Shown piece by piece: positions 32,057 through 40,287 of a DNA stretch of 64,000 bases. Below the pieces are notes generated by a model. That model was not told the origin of the DNA. It did not search any database and was given only the letters and a program-made list of their open reading frames with translations. Position 1 is the first letter of the stretch; every line of letters starts with the position of its first letter. The translations under genes were made by a program, and so were the position numbers. Origin of the DNA: Polynucleobacter sp. MWH-Berg-3C6 (GTDB taxonomy: Bacteria > Pseudomonadota > Gammaproteobacteria > Burkholderiales > Burkholderiaceae); contig NZ_JACVPN010000001.1 of assembly GCF_018881855.1 (NCBI RefSeq), forward strand, positions 806,001-870,000, in the 5' to 3' direction.

Positions 32057-32839
32057 GTGAGTAAAGATCCAAAAGCAAGTGATCACGAGTCTGATTACGA
32101 CGCACAACTAAAGTTATTGCAAATTGAGCTAGTCAAGCTTCAACGTGAAATTATTTCAGGTAATTTACGTTTACTAGTTATCCTAGAAGGTCGAGATACG
32201 GCAGGTAAAGATGGCACAATCAAACGCATTACTGAACATCTTAGTCCACGTGAAACTCATGTTGTAGCACTTGGTAAGCCCTCCTCTCACGAGGAAGGTG
32301 AATGGTATTTTCAGAGATACGTTGCTGAACTTCCTTCTGCGGGAGAGTTCAGCATCTTTAATCGCAGTTGGTATAACAGAGCTGGCGTGGAAAAAGTTAT
32401 GGGCTTTTGCACTGAGGCACAGTACAAACTATTTATGGCCTCTGTCAATGAGTTCGAGGGTTTGTTGGTCGATTCTGGCATACAGATTATCAAGTACTAC
32501 TTAGACATCGACAAGAAGGAGCAAGCGGAGCGTCTAGAGAGCAGGAAAACCGATCCTTTAAAACAGTGGAAAATCAGCCCTATCGATGAACAGGCACAGC
32601 ATAAGTGGGACGCTTACAGTGTTGCACGCGATCTGATGCTGCAACAAACTAGTTCTATAAAAGCTCCCTGGACTGTGATTAATGCCAATAGCAAAAAGCA
32701 TACTCACCTTAACCTGATTCGAGATCTTTTATCTAGGGTCAAATATTCCGGAAAAGATGAAAAGATCTTAACGGTAGATCCTGATGTTGTAATGCCCTGC
32801 CCGCCGCTTGGAAGCAAACCACCCAAACTAGCCTCCTAG
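32057..32839 (+). CDS. ppk2: Polyphosphate kinase 2 (first copy)
   Basis: Transfers phosphate between polyphosphate and nucleotides (class not certain). The 260 residues have the Walker A-like LEGRDTAGKDGTIKRI and the lid/Walker B motif FNRSWYNRAGVEKVMGFC, then DPLKQWKISPID, all PPK2 family hallmarks. The start is GTG, 4 bases behind the H1-like gene, so it is translationally coupled. A second PPK2 lies at 48099-49004 with closely similar motifs. A TTGTCAT half-site lies at 31703-31709. Confidence 0.93.
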   Translation: MSKDPKASDHESDYDAQLKLLQIELVKLQREIISGNLRLLVILEGRDTAGKDGTIKRITEHLSPRETHVVALGKPSSHEEGEWYFQRYVAELPSAGEFSIFNRSWYNRAGVEKVMGFCTEAQYKLFMASVNEFEGLLVDSGIQIIKYYLDIDKKEQAERLESRKTDPLKQWKISPIDEQAQHKWDAYSVARDLMLQQTSSIKAPWTVINANSKKHTHLNLIRDLLSRVKYSGKDEKILTVDPDVVMPCPPLGSKPPKLAS

Positions 32840-32860
32840 CATTCCCTAAAAGAATATTGC

Positions 32861-33862
32861 CTAGTTACTCTTGGCCTTTAAGGCCTCCTCCAACTGATTA
32901 ATTTTATTTTGCATTGCACTGAGTTTGGCATTCAATGCGCCTACATTTAAGAAAGTCTCATCAGCTACTGGCGCCTTTAGGTTATTACCCCATCCAAGCC
33001 AGGCTGAGTCATACACCTTCACCTTTTTAAAACCGAGGTTTTTAAGGACTACTGCAGTCTCAGCAGCGCGAACACCGCTTTGGCAATACACCACAGTTTC
33101 TTTATCTGGGTCTAGGTTGGAATAGAGCTTTTTGAGATCTGCCTCGCTTTTCATTGACATGCCAGCATTGTCGGTAACCTGTTTCTTGCTAAGTTTGATC
33201 GCAGTAGCTGGATCCTGCCAATTGTCTTCAAATGGAATATTGACTGAATTTGGTATATGGCCGCCGCGAATGGCGCGGACATCTTTGCCTGAGAATTCAT
33301 CCGGAGTTCTGACATCCAAAATCTGTACCGATTTAGATTGAGCAAGCTTGAGCATTTCTTCATTAGATACCACGAGCTGAGCTTGCGGTACAAGGGTTAC
33401 GGATACAGGCGCGGATGTTTGGCGCTCCTTCTGAATCGGTAAGCCAGCAGATTTCCAGCCATCAAAGCCATCATGATAAATCTGAGCTTGTTTTCCACCA
33501 AAATAATTAATGGTGTACAAACCGAAATAAGCATAAGGATTGCCACGCGCTCCATAAACGACAATATCGCGGTTAATGTTTAAACCAGCGTCATTGAAGA
33601 GTTTTTGAATCTTTTCAGTCGCAATGTAGTCTTCTTTATTGGGGTCTCTTAGAACACTACCTATCTCACCAATATTGATTGCTCCTGGAATGTGCCCCTC
33701 TAGGAAACTTTTTTCATCACGTACATCCCAGACAATCGCTCCACGAGCAATTGCTTGCTGAACTTGATCCGTATTCAGAATGGCATCATTCTTTTGAGCG
33801 TATGCACTCAGAGAAACTAAGGCAGTAAGAGTTAGGAAGATTTTTTGAATGACTGTATTCAT
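32861..33862 (-). CDS. Periplasmic sulfurtransferase with two rhodanese domains
   Basis: About 333 residues. A signal peptide ends LSAYAQ, followed by two rhodanese domains. The second has the active-site loop VVYCQSGVRAAET with the catalytic Cys. The first has VVYGARGNPYAYFGL at the same place and lacks the Cys, as is usual for the inactive half of tandem sulfurtransferases. A Lys/Gln-rich coiled tail closes it. The start is ATG 33862; GTG 33871 is in frame. Substrate unknown. Confidence 0.87.
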   Translation of the reverse strand: MNTVIQKIFLTLTALVSLSAYAQKNDAILNTDQVQQAIARGAIVWDVRDEKSFLEGHIPGAINIGEIGSVLRDPNKEDYIATEKIQKLFNDAGLNINRDIVVYGARGNPYAYFGLYTINYFGGKQAQIYHDGFDGWKSAGLPIQKERQTSAPVSVTLVPQAQLVVSNEEMLKLAQSKSVQILDVRTPDEFSGKDVRAIRGGHIPNSVNIPFEDNWQDPATAIKLSKKQVTDNAGMSMKSEADLKKLYSNLDPDKETVVYCQSGVRAAETAVVLKNLGFKKVKVYDSAWLGWGNNLKAPVADETFLNVGALNAKLSAMQNKINQLEEALKAKSN

Positions 33863-33919
33863 GGGAGACACTTTCAGCTAGAAATGAACGTTTAGAGGTG
33901 AGCTTAACACTAAGCATCT

Positions 33920-34822
33920 TCAAACTGCTTCAGTAAAGAAGGCTTTGGCTTCAGTAATCAACTCAGTTGGGCACTCTTCAGGGATATAGTGACCACAAGG
34001 AACGGTTTTTCCAGAGACATTTTCGGCTACCACTTTCCAATCCTCAATAGGCTTGAAGCATTTATGGACTAAGCCGTGCTCACCCCATAAAACTCGAAAT
34101 GGCATCGTGAGTTTTTTACCTGCCGCCCTATCAGCCCGATCATGAACTAAATCAATACTAGCAGCAGCTCTATAGTCCTCACACATGGAATGCATGCTTA
34201 GTGGATTGCTTGCGCCAGCGAGATACTCTGCCCAACGTTCTGGAGAAAAGATGCCCGTACCAGCATGACGACCCATATGCTGCTTAATCCAAAACTCGGG
34301 GTTCGCAGCAATTAAGGTTTCTGGAATAGGTTCTGGCTGAATCAAAAAGAACCAATGCCAATAACCTTTAGCAAACTCCATCGTGGTGTTGTCATACATC
34401 GTCAGCGTTGGAGAAATATCCAGGACCATTAAACGCAACACGCTGTCCGAAAAGTCCATGGCCAATCTATGAGATACACGGCCGCCACGATCATGCCCTA
34501 GCAAGAAAAATTGCTGATGGCCTAGAGACTGCATCAGAGCATGCTGATCTGCTGCCATGGATCTCTTTGAATAAGTTGAGTGATCGGCTTTGCCATGAGG
34601 TTTAGAGGATTGCCCATAACCCCGCAGATCGGAGGCCACGACTGTGAAAGATTTTGCTAACTCTGGAGCAACCAACTCCCAGATCGCTTTGGTTTGTGGA
34701 AAGCCATGTAATAGCAATATGGGTGGACCATTACCGCCTACTTGACAGGCGATCTCTATGGGACCGTCCTCTGATGAAACGGTAATTCTTTTTTGCTCAA
34801 AGCCAGGAAATGCTATGGTCAT
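33920..34822 (-). CDS. Haloacetate dehalogenase-like alpha/beta hydrolase
   Basis: The 300 residues match the fluoroacetate/haloacetate dehalogenase (DehH1) group. HGFPQTKAIW is followed by the nucleophile motif GHDRGGR with Asp111, Arg112 and Arg115. YWHWFFLIQPEPIPE supplies His156 and Trp157 of the halide pocket, and GHYIPEECP the catalytic His. A nucleophilic Asp in place of Ser means C-halogen (or epoxide) hydrolysis. The pocket residues fall within one of their positions in the characterised enzyme. Specificity for fluorine cannot be read from sequence alone. Confidence 0.85.
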   Translation of the reverse strand: MTIAFPGFEQKRITVSSEDGPIEIACQVGGNGPPILLLHGFPQTKAIWELVAPELAKSFTVVASDLRGYGQSSKPHGKADHSTYSKRSMAADQHALMQSLGHQQFFLLGHDRGGRVSHRLAMDFSDSVLRLMVLDISPTLTMYDNTTMEFAKGYWHWFFLIQPEPIPETLIAANPEFWIKQHMGRHAGTGIFSPERWAEYLAGASNPLSMHSMCEDYRAAASIDLVHDRADRAAGKKLTMPFRVLWGEHGLVHKCFKPIEDWKVVAENVSGKTVPCGHYIPEECPTELITEAKAFFTEAV

Positions 34823-34833
34823 ATCGTATCCAA

Positions 34834-34860
34834 TAAAAAAGAGCCTCTGAAGAGGCTCTT
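34834..34860 (-). terminator. Rho-independent terminator after the EF-hand gene
   Basis: A perfect 10-bp stem (AAGAGCCTCT/AGAGGCTCTT, 34839-34860). On the minus strand it is followed by a run of T residues, ending the transcript of the EF-hand gene before the hydrolase gene. Confidence 0.85.
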
Positions 34861-34866
34861 GGAGTG

Positions 34867-35130
34867 TTAACGCGCTGCCATCGCTTGAATTTCAGCAACG
34901 GTGACATAACCTTTATTGCCGGTATCAATATAGCTAAAGTGATCATAGATACGAGGCATGCAACCTTTGGCCTCAGCCATGGTTAGCTTGCCATCGTGAT
35001 TTTTATCGCACTTTGCAAAACGCTCAGAAATTTCCTTATTGCGAGATGTATCATCAGCATATGCTGGTGACGATAAAGCTAACATTACACAAACAGAAAG
35101 CAAAATCGCTTTTAAAAGATTAATTCTCAT
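34867..35130 (-). CDS. Secreted EF-hand protein
   Basis: The 87 residues have a signal peptide ending PAYAD and a canonical calcium loop DKNHDGKLTMAE, followed by a second partial EF-hand DTGNKGYVTVAE. Likely a small periplasmic calcium-binding protein. It lies 9 bases after the DUF3313 gene on the same strand and probably shares its transcript. Confidence 0.82.
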   Translation of the reverse strand: MRINLLKAILLSVCVMLALSSPAYADDTSRNKEISERFAKCDKNHDGKLTMAEAKGCMPRIYDHFSYIDTGNKGYVTVAEIQAMAAR

Positions 35131-35139
35131 GCCTATCTC

Positions 35140-35823
35140 TTATTTCCCTGTTGGCGTTGGATTAGCAGATGTTTCCATTGCCACCTGAACTGCTTTTTTT
35201 GCCATTGCTATAAATGAGTCAACAGATCCGCTAGCAGTTCTAAATGACTCGCCTTGAACGGTTACTAAACCTTCGCCTAAGAGTTTATTGTTTTGGCTAT
35301 CTGTGATTTTGCTCTCAATTACTAGGGCCGGAGTTTTTGCATTGACGCCACCCGCATATGCAGCTGCATTAGCCGCTAATCCAATAGGAGTAAAGTTCCA
35401 TGGCTTCAAATAGTCATTAGAACTTTCTGCGCCAGTGATACCAACAGCCACCCGTGCTACTCCCGGGCCAGGCTTGGTGACAATCTTGATATTGCCACGA
35501 GCATTTACTGCCTCAACCATGGAGGCCTGCAATGCCGCTTTTGCATTCATGATCGATTCGGCACTTACATCTTTAGTTGCGTTCTGATTTAAATAAATAG
35601 GATCCAAGATAACAGCGGTATACACACCAGGATTAACTCCAGAAATTCTGTATCTCCAAATACGTGCATCTGCAACCGAGGTAGACATGGGCACTAGCAA
35701 TGAATAATCAGGTAAAAATCCCGATTTAGGCATTGCTTCAGTGGCAAGTTTTGGGGCATTGCTACATGCTGCCACTAACAGGGCTAGGGAAAAGGATGCA
35801 GCGACCAGAGTAATTTTCTTCAT
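35140..35823 (-). CDS. DUF3313 family lipoprotein
   Basis: The 227 residues start with a lipoprotein signal ending LLVAACS. The rest, with SGFLPDYSLLVP near the start, WRYRISGVNPGVYTAVILDP and VARVAVGITGAE, fits the DUF3313 outer-membrane-associated lipoprotein family of unknown role. Confidence 0.82.
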   Translation of the reverse strand: MKKITLVAASFSLALLVAACSNAPKLATEAMPKSGFLPDYSLLVPMSTSVADARIWRYRISGVNPGVYTAVILDPIYLNQNATKDVSAESIMNAKAALQASMVEAVNARGNIKIVTKPGPGVARVAVGITGAESSNDYLKPWNFTPIGLAANAAAYAGGVNAKTPALVIESKITDSQNNKLLGEGLVTVQGESFRTASGSVDSFIAMAKKAVQVAMETSANPTPTGK

Positions 35824-35893
35824 TTTTAATCCTATAAAAGTGCCGCAAATACATTAACCGAAAAGGAATCTAAACCATCATAACCAACAATTA

Positions 35894-36280
35894 TTAATCC
35901 TGGGGTGGACAAGGCAAGATACCCCCTGTCTTTTTATGAATGGTAGGTTTGCAGTCAGTTTGTGGAGCTGGAGAAGATTGGGTAGCAACCCTGCTTGTTG
36001 GGGCTGTAGCGGCGGCTACAGGAGTAGTCGATGCTGGAGTGTCCAAAGTATTGCTCACAACTGGTGCAGGTTTAGCTTGTTTTGGCGTCTCAAGCCCTGC
36101 CGCCACATAAAAAGATTTATCAGTTCCAGGACATGGCATTAATGCACCAGTTTTGGCGTTATAGATTTCTTTGCACTGTGGGTTAGCCTCGAGACGGGCT
36201 TCTAATTTGGCGGTGGTACAGGCTGATAGTGCCAGCACAGCCAGAGTCGTCAGGGTTGATAAATGGATTGATTTATTCAT
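35894..36280 (-). CDS. Small lipoprotein with repeated PCP motif
   Basis: Not recognised. The 128 residues have a lipobox LSACT, a Pro/Thr/Ala-rich middle, and two related segments, CKEIYNAKTGALMPCPGTD (about 38-56) and CKPTIHKKTGGILPCPPQD (last 19), an internal duplication with conserved cysteines. Likely exposed in the periplasm. Confidence 0.68.
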   Translation of the reverse strand: MNKSIHLSTLTTLAVLALSACTTAKLEARLEANPQCKEIYNAKTGALMPCPGTDKSFYVAAGLETPKQAKPAPVVSNTLDTPASTTPVAAATAPTSRVATQSSPAPQTDCKPTIHKKTGGILPCPPQD

Positions 36281-36430
36281 CAGCCCATTCTAAGCCAATA
36301 GATAGTCCAAGAGAATGGGGTCTGGTCAGGTGTTTACCTTGAGGATATGGGCTTTTACGAACGCTCGAGCTATAGATACTGAGGAATATAAATGCTACGA
36401 TAAAGAGCATAAAGCATCTAGTAATAAAGG

Positions 36431-36841
36431 ATGAAAAGAATGGATATGAAGAAGCTAATATTAGTCTTACTTCTACTCTCAACCACCGCTCAAGCAAGAG
36501 AAGAATGGCAGGGTGAATTTTCACCACCCAGCAAGTTCACCACAACAAGGGGTCATAGACCTGACATAATTATTCACGTCAAGGCTAGCGTTGATAAAAG
36601 TTCTGATGGTGGTTTAAGTGGCGCTGTTACCTTATCAGGAGGCCAGCTTCGTTGTTCCGGGGAGGCCAAAATTGAATCTGGAAAAATCCAAGGAAATTCT
36701 ATTTTCATTAGAACCGAACCATTGCCAATTCATAATTGCGGACGATTTATATTCAAAGGTTCTGTAACTGAAGATTCCTGGTCTGGGGAAGTGCCTTGGA
36801 ATGAGGTCTCCAATGAATTGGTATTGAAGAAATCGAAGTGA
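36431..36841 (+). CDS. Secreted protein of unknown function
   Basis: Not recognised. Up to 136 residues, with a signal peptide KKLILVLLLLSTTAQA. The rest appears beta-rich, with two cysteines (LRCSGEAKIE and IHNCGRFIFKG) that could form a disulfide. The start is ambiguous among ATG 36431, 36440 and 36446; AAAGG at 36426-36430 favours 36440. It stands alone between minus-strand genes. Confidence 0.65.
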   Translation: MKRMDMKKLILVLLLLSTTAQAREEWQGEFSPPSKFTTTRGHRPDIIIHVKASVDKSSDGGLSGAVTLSGGQLRCSGEAKIESGKIQGNSIFIRTEPLPIHNCGRFIFKGSVTEDSWSGEVPWNEVSNELVLKKSK

Positions 36842-36918
36842 TGTCACGCGCTTGGTGGCTTTAACTGGGTTTTGAGACTGCACAACAGTTATCAAGCGTG
36901 AGGCTTGGGCCTTAATGT

Positions 36919-37533
36919 CTAAGATCGTAAATCGTAGTCACTAGCAAATTGGTGATTTGTATCCCGATGATGAGCTTCATCATGACGAACAGCAATCACG
37001 ACATCCCGAAGGGTTGCATCAGGCCCAAGCTTCCAATAATCAATAGCAATCTTTGGAGCAGGCACATTGGCTATACGTCCCTCATCGATTTCTTTTAGAT
37101 ATTCGGTATAGGAATAAACGGCTTCTTCCTCAAAATAACCCACTATGCGATGGGCTGTTCTTGGGAAAAATACATAGATCACAAAAAAGAAATTCCAAAA
37201 AATGGCTTGAGTTACTAAGACTAGGTAACGCTCAAATATATTGGGCTTTGCAATCTCAATGAAGGTCATGAGATGCATTCTTTCGTTCTCAGCTTCCGCT
37301 AACAGCGTCCGAATCTTTGGTCCATAGCCAACTCTCATACTGCGCAGGCTTGTTAAATGCGTCCACATTCCAGCAACCATACCGGGAACTCCTGCGACTG
37401 TTTCTAAAACAACTGCTCTGTGGCCATAGCGTTTCTTGAAAAAGGTATCCGCAAAAAAGCGCATGCCCTTAGTAAAAGAGAGAGCAACTCGATCAGAAAA
37501 CTGAACCGGGGTGTAATGGATGGGATCATTCAT
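36919..37533 (-). CDS. aox: Alternative oxidase (cyanide-insensitive ubiquinol oxidase)
   Basis: A di-iron oxidase that passes electrons from ubiquinol to oxygen without pumping protons. The 204 residues hold the full set of helix-bundle ligand motifs: LETVAGVPG with Glu44, AENERMH at 81-87, EEEAVYS at 135-141 and RHDEAHH at 183-189. It is shorter than plant AOX because the targeting region is absent. It is rare outside some proteobacteria. No obvious regulatory partner (such as an NO sensor) is adjacent. Confidence 0.92.
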   Translation of the reverse strand: MNDPIHYTPVQFSDRVALSFTKGMRFFADTFFKKRYGHRAVVLETVAGVPGMVAGMWTHLTSLRSMRVGYGPKIRTLLAEAENERMHLMTFIEIAKPNIFERYLVLVTQAIFWNFFFVIYVFFPRTAHRIVGYFEEEAVYSYTEYLKEIDEGRIANVPAPKIAIDYWKLGPDATLRDVVIAVRHDEAHHRDTNHQFASDYDLRS

Positions 37534-37675
37534 AAAAACACTTTAAATGTTTTTCAGCTTTTATGCCTAAGGCCTCAATTTTATGGGTCCGGCAAGGCTT
37601 AAATCCACTATTTCGGCATCCTAAGCCTCAAAAAATGACTAGTATCTGCAAACAGTCGAGTGGTTGTATGTCAAA

Positions 37676-38245
37676 TTAATTGCAAGCGAGTATTTCAGGA
37701 AATTTTGTCTGCGCCGCTCTTTGTGCCATGAATTCGAATCTTCCACGCACACTATTTCTTATAAAATACTCAATCACTAGGTATGGAATCAGGGAGTTCG
37801 GCTCAAAAATAGCCTCGTACCTAAAGAGAGTCTTATCCCTTGTTTCACTAAGCCTCCAAGACCCTTGGTATTGTTTGTTATCACCACTAATTTGATTAAA
37901 AGTAATCAGTTTGTTTGGGAACTCCGTATATTCAATGAGCGACTTCATCTCAATAGGAAAAAACAGTATTTGTTCTCTAATTAATCTTTGAACACGTACC
38001 CTATTCCGTGTTCTTGATATTACTTTTGACTCAATAATTCCTGGAACATATTTAGCGCCCTCATAGTCGGTAATAAAGGTGTAGGCAGTGCAGATATCAA
38101 TTGGCACCTCATAACTTGCCAGAATTTTGAAGTGGCCATCCTCGGAACTTACGCTTACTTGAACATCATGTGGATTTGAATTTTCATATGCATGGCTTTG
38201 GATTGTGCTTAGCGATAGAAATAAGCAGATAAACCATTGAATCAT
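37676..38245 (-). CDS. Secreted START/SRPBCC-fold protein
   Basis: The 189 residues have a signal peptide ending QSHAYE and then a polyketide-cyclase/START-like fold with ASYEVPIDICTAYTFITDYEG and RYEAIFEPNSLIPYLVIEYFI. Such proteins bind lipids or hydrophobic ligands. Its ATG directly follows the stop of the CDP-diacylglycerol diphosphatase gene with no gap, so the two are coupled, and a lipid ligand is plausible. Confidence 0.78.
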   Translation of the reverse strand: MIQWFICLFLSLSTIQSHAYENSNPHDVQVSVSSEDGHFKILASYEVPIDICTAYTFITDYEGAKYVPGIIESKVISRTRNRVRVQRLIREQILFFPIEMKSLIEYTEFPNKLITFNQISGDNKQYQGSWRLSETRDKTLFRYEAIFEPNSLIPYLVIEYFIRNSVRGRFEFMAQRAAQTKFPEILACN

Positions 38246-38938
38246 TTAATTACAACTCCAAATAGTAAAGGCAGCTTCTGGGCTATTGGGGCTAACTAAT
38301 ACCAGATATTTTCCTTCTAAAGTCTGAGCTACTAGAACACCATAATCCCTTAGACCTTTGGCTTTAGCGTCTTTATCAGCTATCAACCAAACACTCTTGA
38401 GGTTATCAACATAAACAGGTGCGTATTGCTCAAAACGGGCCCTGGCATTTTGATCCAATCTAAGTATATGCAGATGTAATTGATTTTGAGTACGTTGGGA
38501 CTTGGGATTAACAACCAATGCCAGTGATTCAGCTTCGATGCGCTCCACTCCAACATCCCAAGCAAATTGCCAAATATCTTCTTGTCGATTTAAGTCTTCT
38601 ACACCAGTAATAAGATCTCGAGGTATAGCAAGGCCATGAACAAATTCTGCGGGGCATCCACACATTTTGATATCTCGTATTGCAGCATATTGTGTATTTA
38701 GCGCCCATACCTCATTGGTTTTTTTGCACTCACTAACATTGCCACAATTGGCTTCCCGCCTAGGTAGCGTGCAATTAGCACAATAATTCTCTTTTAAAGG
38801 ATCTACACACTGCGAAACAATGTGCAACAAGATATCGCTTTTAGCGATATTAAGTGCTATGGCTTGTGATGAAATACCAATACTTACTGTTATTACAAAT
38901 ACAGCTTTGAACAAGAGGCCTTTCACATTACCAATCAA
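38246..38938 (-). CDS. cdh: CDP-diacylglycerol diphosphatase-like protein
   Basis: The 230-residue protein has an N-terminal signal and a HIT-like CDH domain: FVHGLAIPRDLITGVEDL, the AWDVGVERI stretch and the signature RTQNQLHLHI whose histidines are catalytic. E. coli Cdh splits CDP-diacylglycerol to phosphatidate and CMP. The mature part has a Cys-rich start (CANCTLP, CGNVSEC, CGC) that may bind metal or form disulfides. The start is TTG at 38938, supported by AGAGGA 8 bases upstream. Confidence 0.82.
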   Translation of the reverse strand: MIGNVKGLLFKAVFVITVSIGISSQAIALNIAKSDILLHIVSQCVDPLKENYCANCTLPRREANCGNVSECKKTNEVWALNTQYAAIRDIKMCGCPAEFVHGLAIPRDLITGVEDLNRQEDIWQFAWDVGVERIEAESLALVVNPKSQRTQNQLHLHILRLDQNARARFEQYAPVYVDNLKSVWLIADKDAKAKGLRDYGVLVAQTLEGKYLVLVSPNSPEAAFTIWSCN

Positions 38939-38940
38939 CT

Positions 38941-39177
38941 TTAATCCTCTAGTTCTAACTCAAGATACAGAGTAGATTCAGCATCAGCTAACTCTGCATA
39001 CTCAGTCGCTGTCATCTGGTCCTCAAATGAAAGTTGTGCAAAACGCTCTGCCGCTTCAAAATTTTTTTCTCGATAGTTATCTAGGGCTAACAATTGATTC
39101 CAGGCCGCCTTTTGATAATATTCAGCAGACATTCTTCTTAAGTCAATAATCTTGTCACTTTGGTTTTGATCTAGCAT
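38941..39177 (-). CDS. Small helical protein (78 aa)
   Basis: Not recognised. Acidic, Ala/Glu-rich helices: MSAEYYQKAAWNQLLALDNY and FEAAERFAQLSFEDQMTATE, ending LYLELELED. A GAAGGAGA site precedes the ATG. It is the first gene of a likely operon with cdh and the START protein (2 and 0 base gaps). The helical pairs look TPR-like (inference). Confidence 0.68.
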   Translation of the reverse strand: MLDQNQSDKIIDLRRMSAEYYQKAAWNQLLALDNYREKNFEAAERFAQLSFEDQMTATEYAELADAESTLYLELELED

Positions 39178-39231
39178 TCTCTATCTCCTTCAATTTGTCA
39201 TTGAACTTGATTGATATGCTCTACTTTTCTT

Positions 39232-39249
39232 ATGACACCTCTGTGAATT
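39232..39249 (-). promoter_or_regulatory. Candidate PHO box upstream of the 39177 operon
   Basis: On the minus strand AATTCAC (39243-39249) and GTGTCAT (39232-39238) are spaced by 4 bases, the 11-bp period of PhoB sites (consensus CTGTCAT/C). Further TGTCAT-type motifs lie at 39262, 39297 and 39350. The second unit is strong, the first only 4 of 7. Confidence 0.35.
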
Positions 39250-39481
39250 TTTAAACCGCTTTGTCATATTTAAGGCCCTGATATCAAGCCTATTTATGAC
39301 AATTTCACTTCATAAAATTTATTTAAAAATATTTCATTTAACGGTAGAACTGTCATATTTAATCGACAAAAATCAAATCTACCTATGGGATATGAGGATC
39401 AATTTTGATCGCTACTGGTTGTGATTGGTTTGTTCCAACAGCTCATAGGTAACCAATCTGATTCATTTGGGGAGAGCGCTG

Positions 39482-39661
39482 ATGACTACCTTTACAACTG
39501 AAGATCGGGAGATGCTTGAAAAAGAGCCAATTCCTTTTTACGGCTATTGCTACTTAACTGATCCATCCCCGAAGGATAAGACGGCACTTCTACATCCGGT
39601 CCTAAAAAAAATTAAAGTGGAATACCGAGTAGATGAAAGTAGTGAGGATTTAGAAGATTAG
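39482..39661 (+). CDS. Small acidic protein (59 aa)
   Basis: Not recognised. The ATG at 39482 is preceded by GGGGAG at 39469-39474. The product opens MTTFTTEDREMLEKEPIPFY and continues GYCYLTDPSP, ending in an acidic tail DESSEDLED. It converges on the small minus-strand gene at 39665 with only 3 bases between stops. Confidence 0.62.
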   Translation: MTTFTTEDREMLEKEPIPFYGYCYLTDPSPKDKTALLHPVLKKIKVEYRVDESSEDLED

Positions 39662-39664
39662 GCT

Positions 39665-39841
39665 TTAATGCCCTTTGTGCTTTCTGCCTAATTTTTCAGG
39701 CTTACCGTTGCCATAAAGACACCAGTATTTGATTTCTTCTGAAAGAGCTTCTAGGTCTTTTAGTTCAAGAACCTTTAAGTCAGACAGACTAACTGTTCCA
39801 GTTTTCTGCAATTTCTCTAGAGCTTCTTGTAGTGCCTTCAT
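39665..39841 (-). CDS. Small protein of the EIKxWCLY family (58 aa, member 1)
   Basis: This ORF was found by reading the minus strand. It starts at ATG 39841 behind an AAAGGAC site and encodes 58 residues, opening MKALQEALEKLQKTG and ending in EEIKYWCLYGNGKPEKL plus a basic tail. Its C-terminal half matches the product at 61337-61537 (EEIKVWCLYAGGKTEKL), and the order of helix, SLxDLK and WCLY is the same. Two related copies in one window argue strongly that both are real genes. Function unknown. Confidence 0.72.
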   Translation of the reverse strand: MKALQEALEKLQKTGTVSLSDLKVLELKDLEALSEEIKYWCLYGNGKPEKLGRKHKGH

Positions 39842-40015
39842 ATTGATGTCCTTTCTTCTTAAAAGACACCTTTTGATTCTAACTTAGTGAGATCTACAGC
39901 CCAGATTTATACGTTTTGATCTAATTTGGGGTATTTTGGGGTTTTATGACCAATTGACGACAAATAGTACTTTTAGTCATGAACTTAAGGTCTGTTAATC
40001 TAAAAAGTTATTTTG

Positions 40016-40049
40016 CTGTCATGCAGTATTCATCAATAAGGCCCATACT
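40016..40049 (+). promoter_or_regulatory. Candidate PHO box and -10 for the small gene at 40093
   Basis: CTGTCAT (40016-40022) and TATTCAT (40027-40033) have the 4-base spacer of PHO boxes, and CATACT (40044-40049) follows 10 bases later at the usual -10 position. The first unit is perfect; the second matches 4 of 7. Confidence 0.4.
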
Positions 40050-40092
40050 AACTAGGTAATAACCCTAGTATTTTCAACCAAAGGAGCCTTAA

Positions 40093-40287
40093 ATGACACA
40101 ATTATTAAGTCTCTTAAATCAAGTCTTTGCAAACCAGACTAAAGGCAGTGATTTAGAGCAGTACATCAATAGCCGCAACCCTAATAGCCATCAGCAGGTA
40201 GAGCAACTTACTCGTGACTACCTGTATCACTACACTAATTCTGGGGGGGCTATAAATCGTGAAAAAACTAAAACGCCTGTTCATTAA
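40093..40287 (+). CDS. Small protein (64 aa)
   Basis: The ATG follows AAAGGAGCC. The product opens MTQLLSLLNQVFANQTKG and has a central LEQYINSRNPNSHQQVEQLT then RDYLYHY. Short proteins with a similar LExYIxxxNP...VExxTRxY pattern occur in other proteobacteria, as far as I recall, without a function. The end overlaps the start of the 33-codon gene at 40259. Confidence 0.62.
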   Translation: MTQLLSLLNQVFANQTKGSDLEQYINSRNPNSHQQVEQLTRDYLYHYTNSGGAINREKTKTPVH

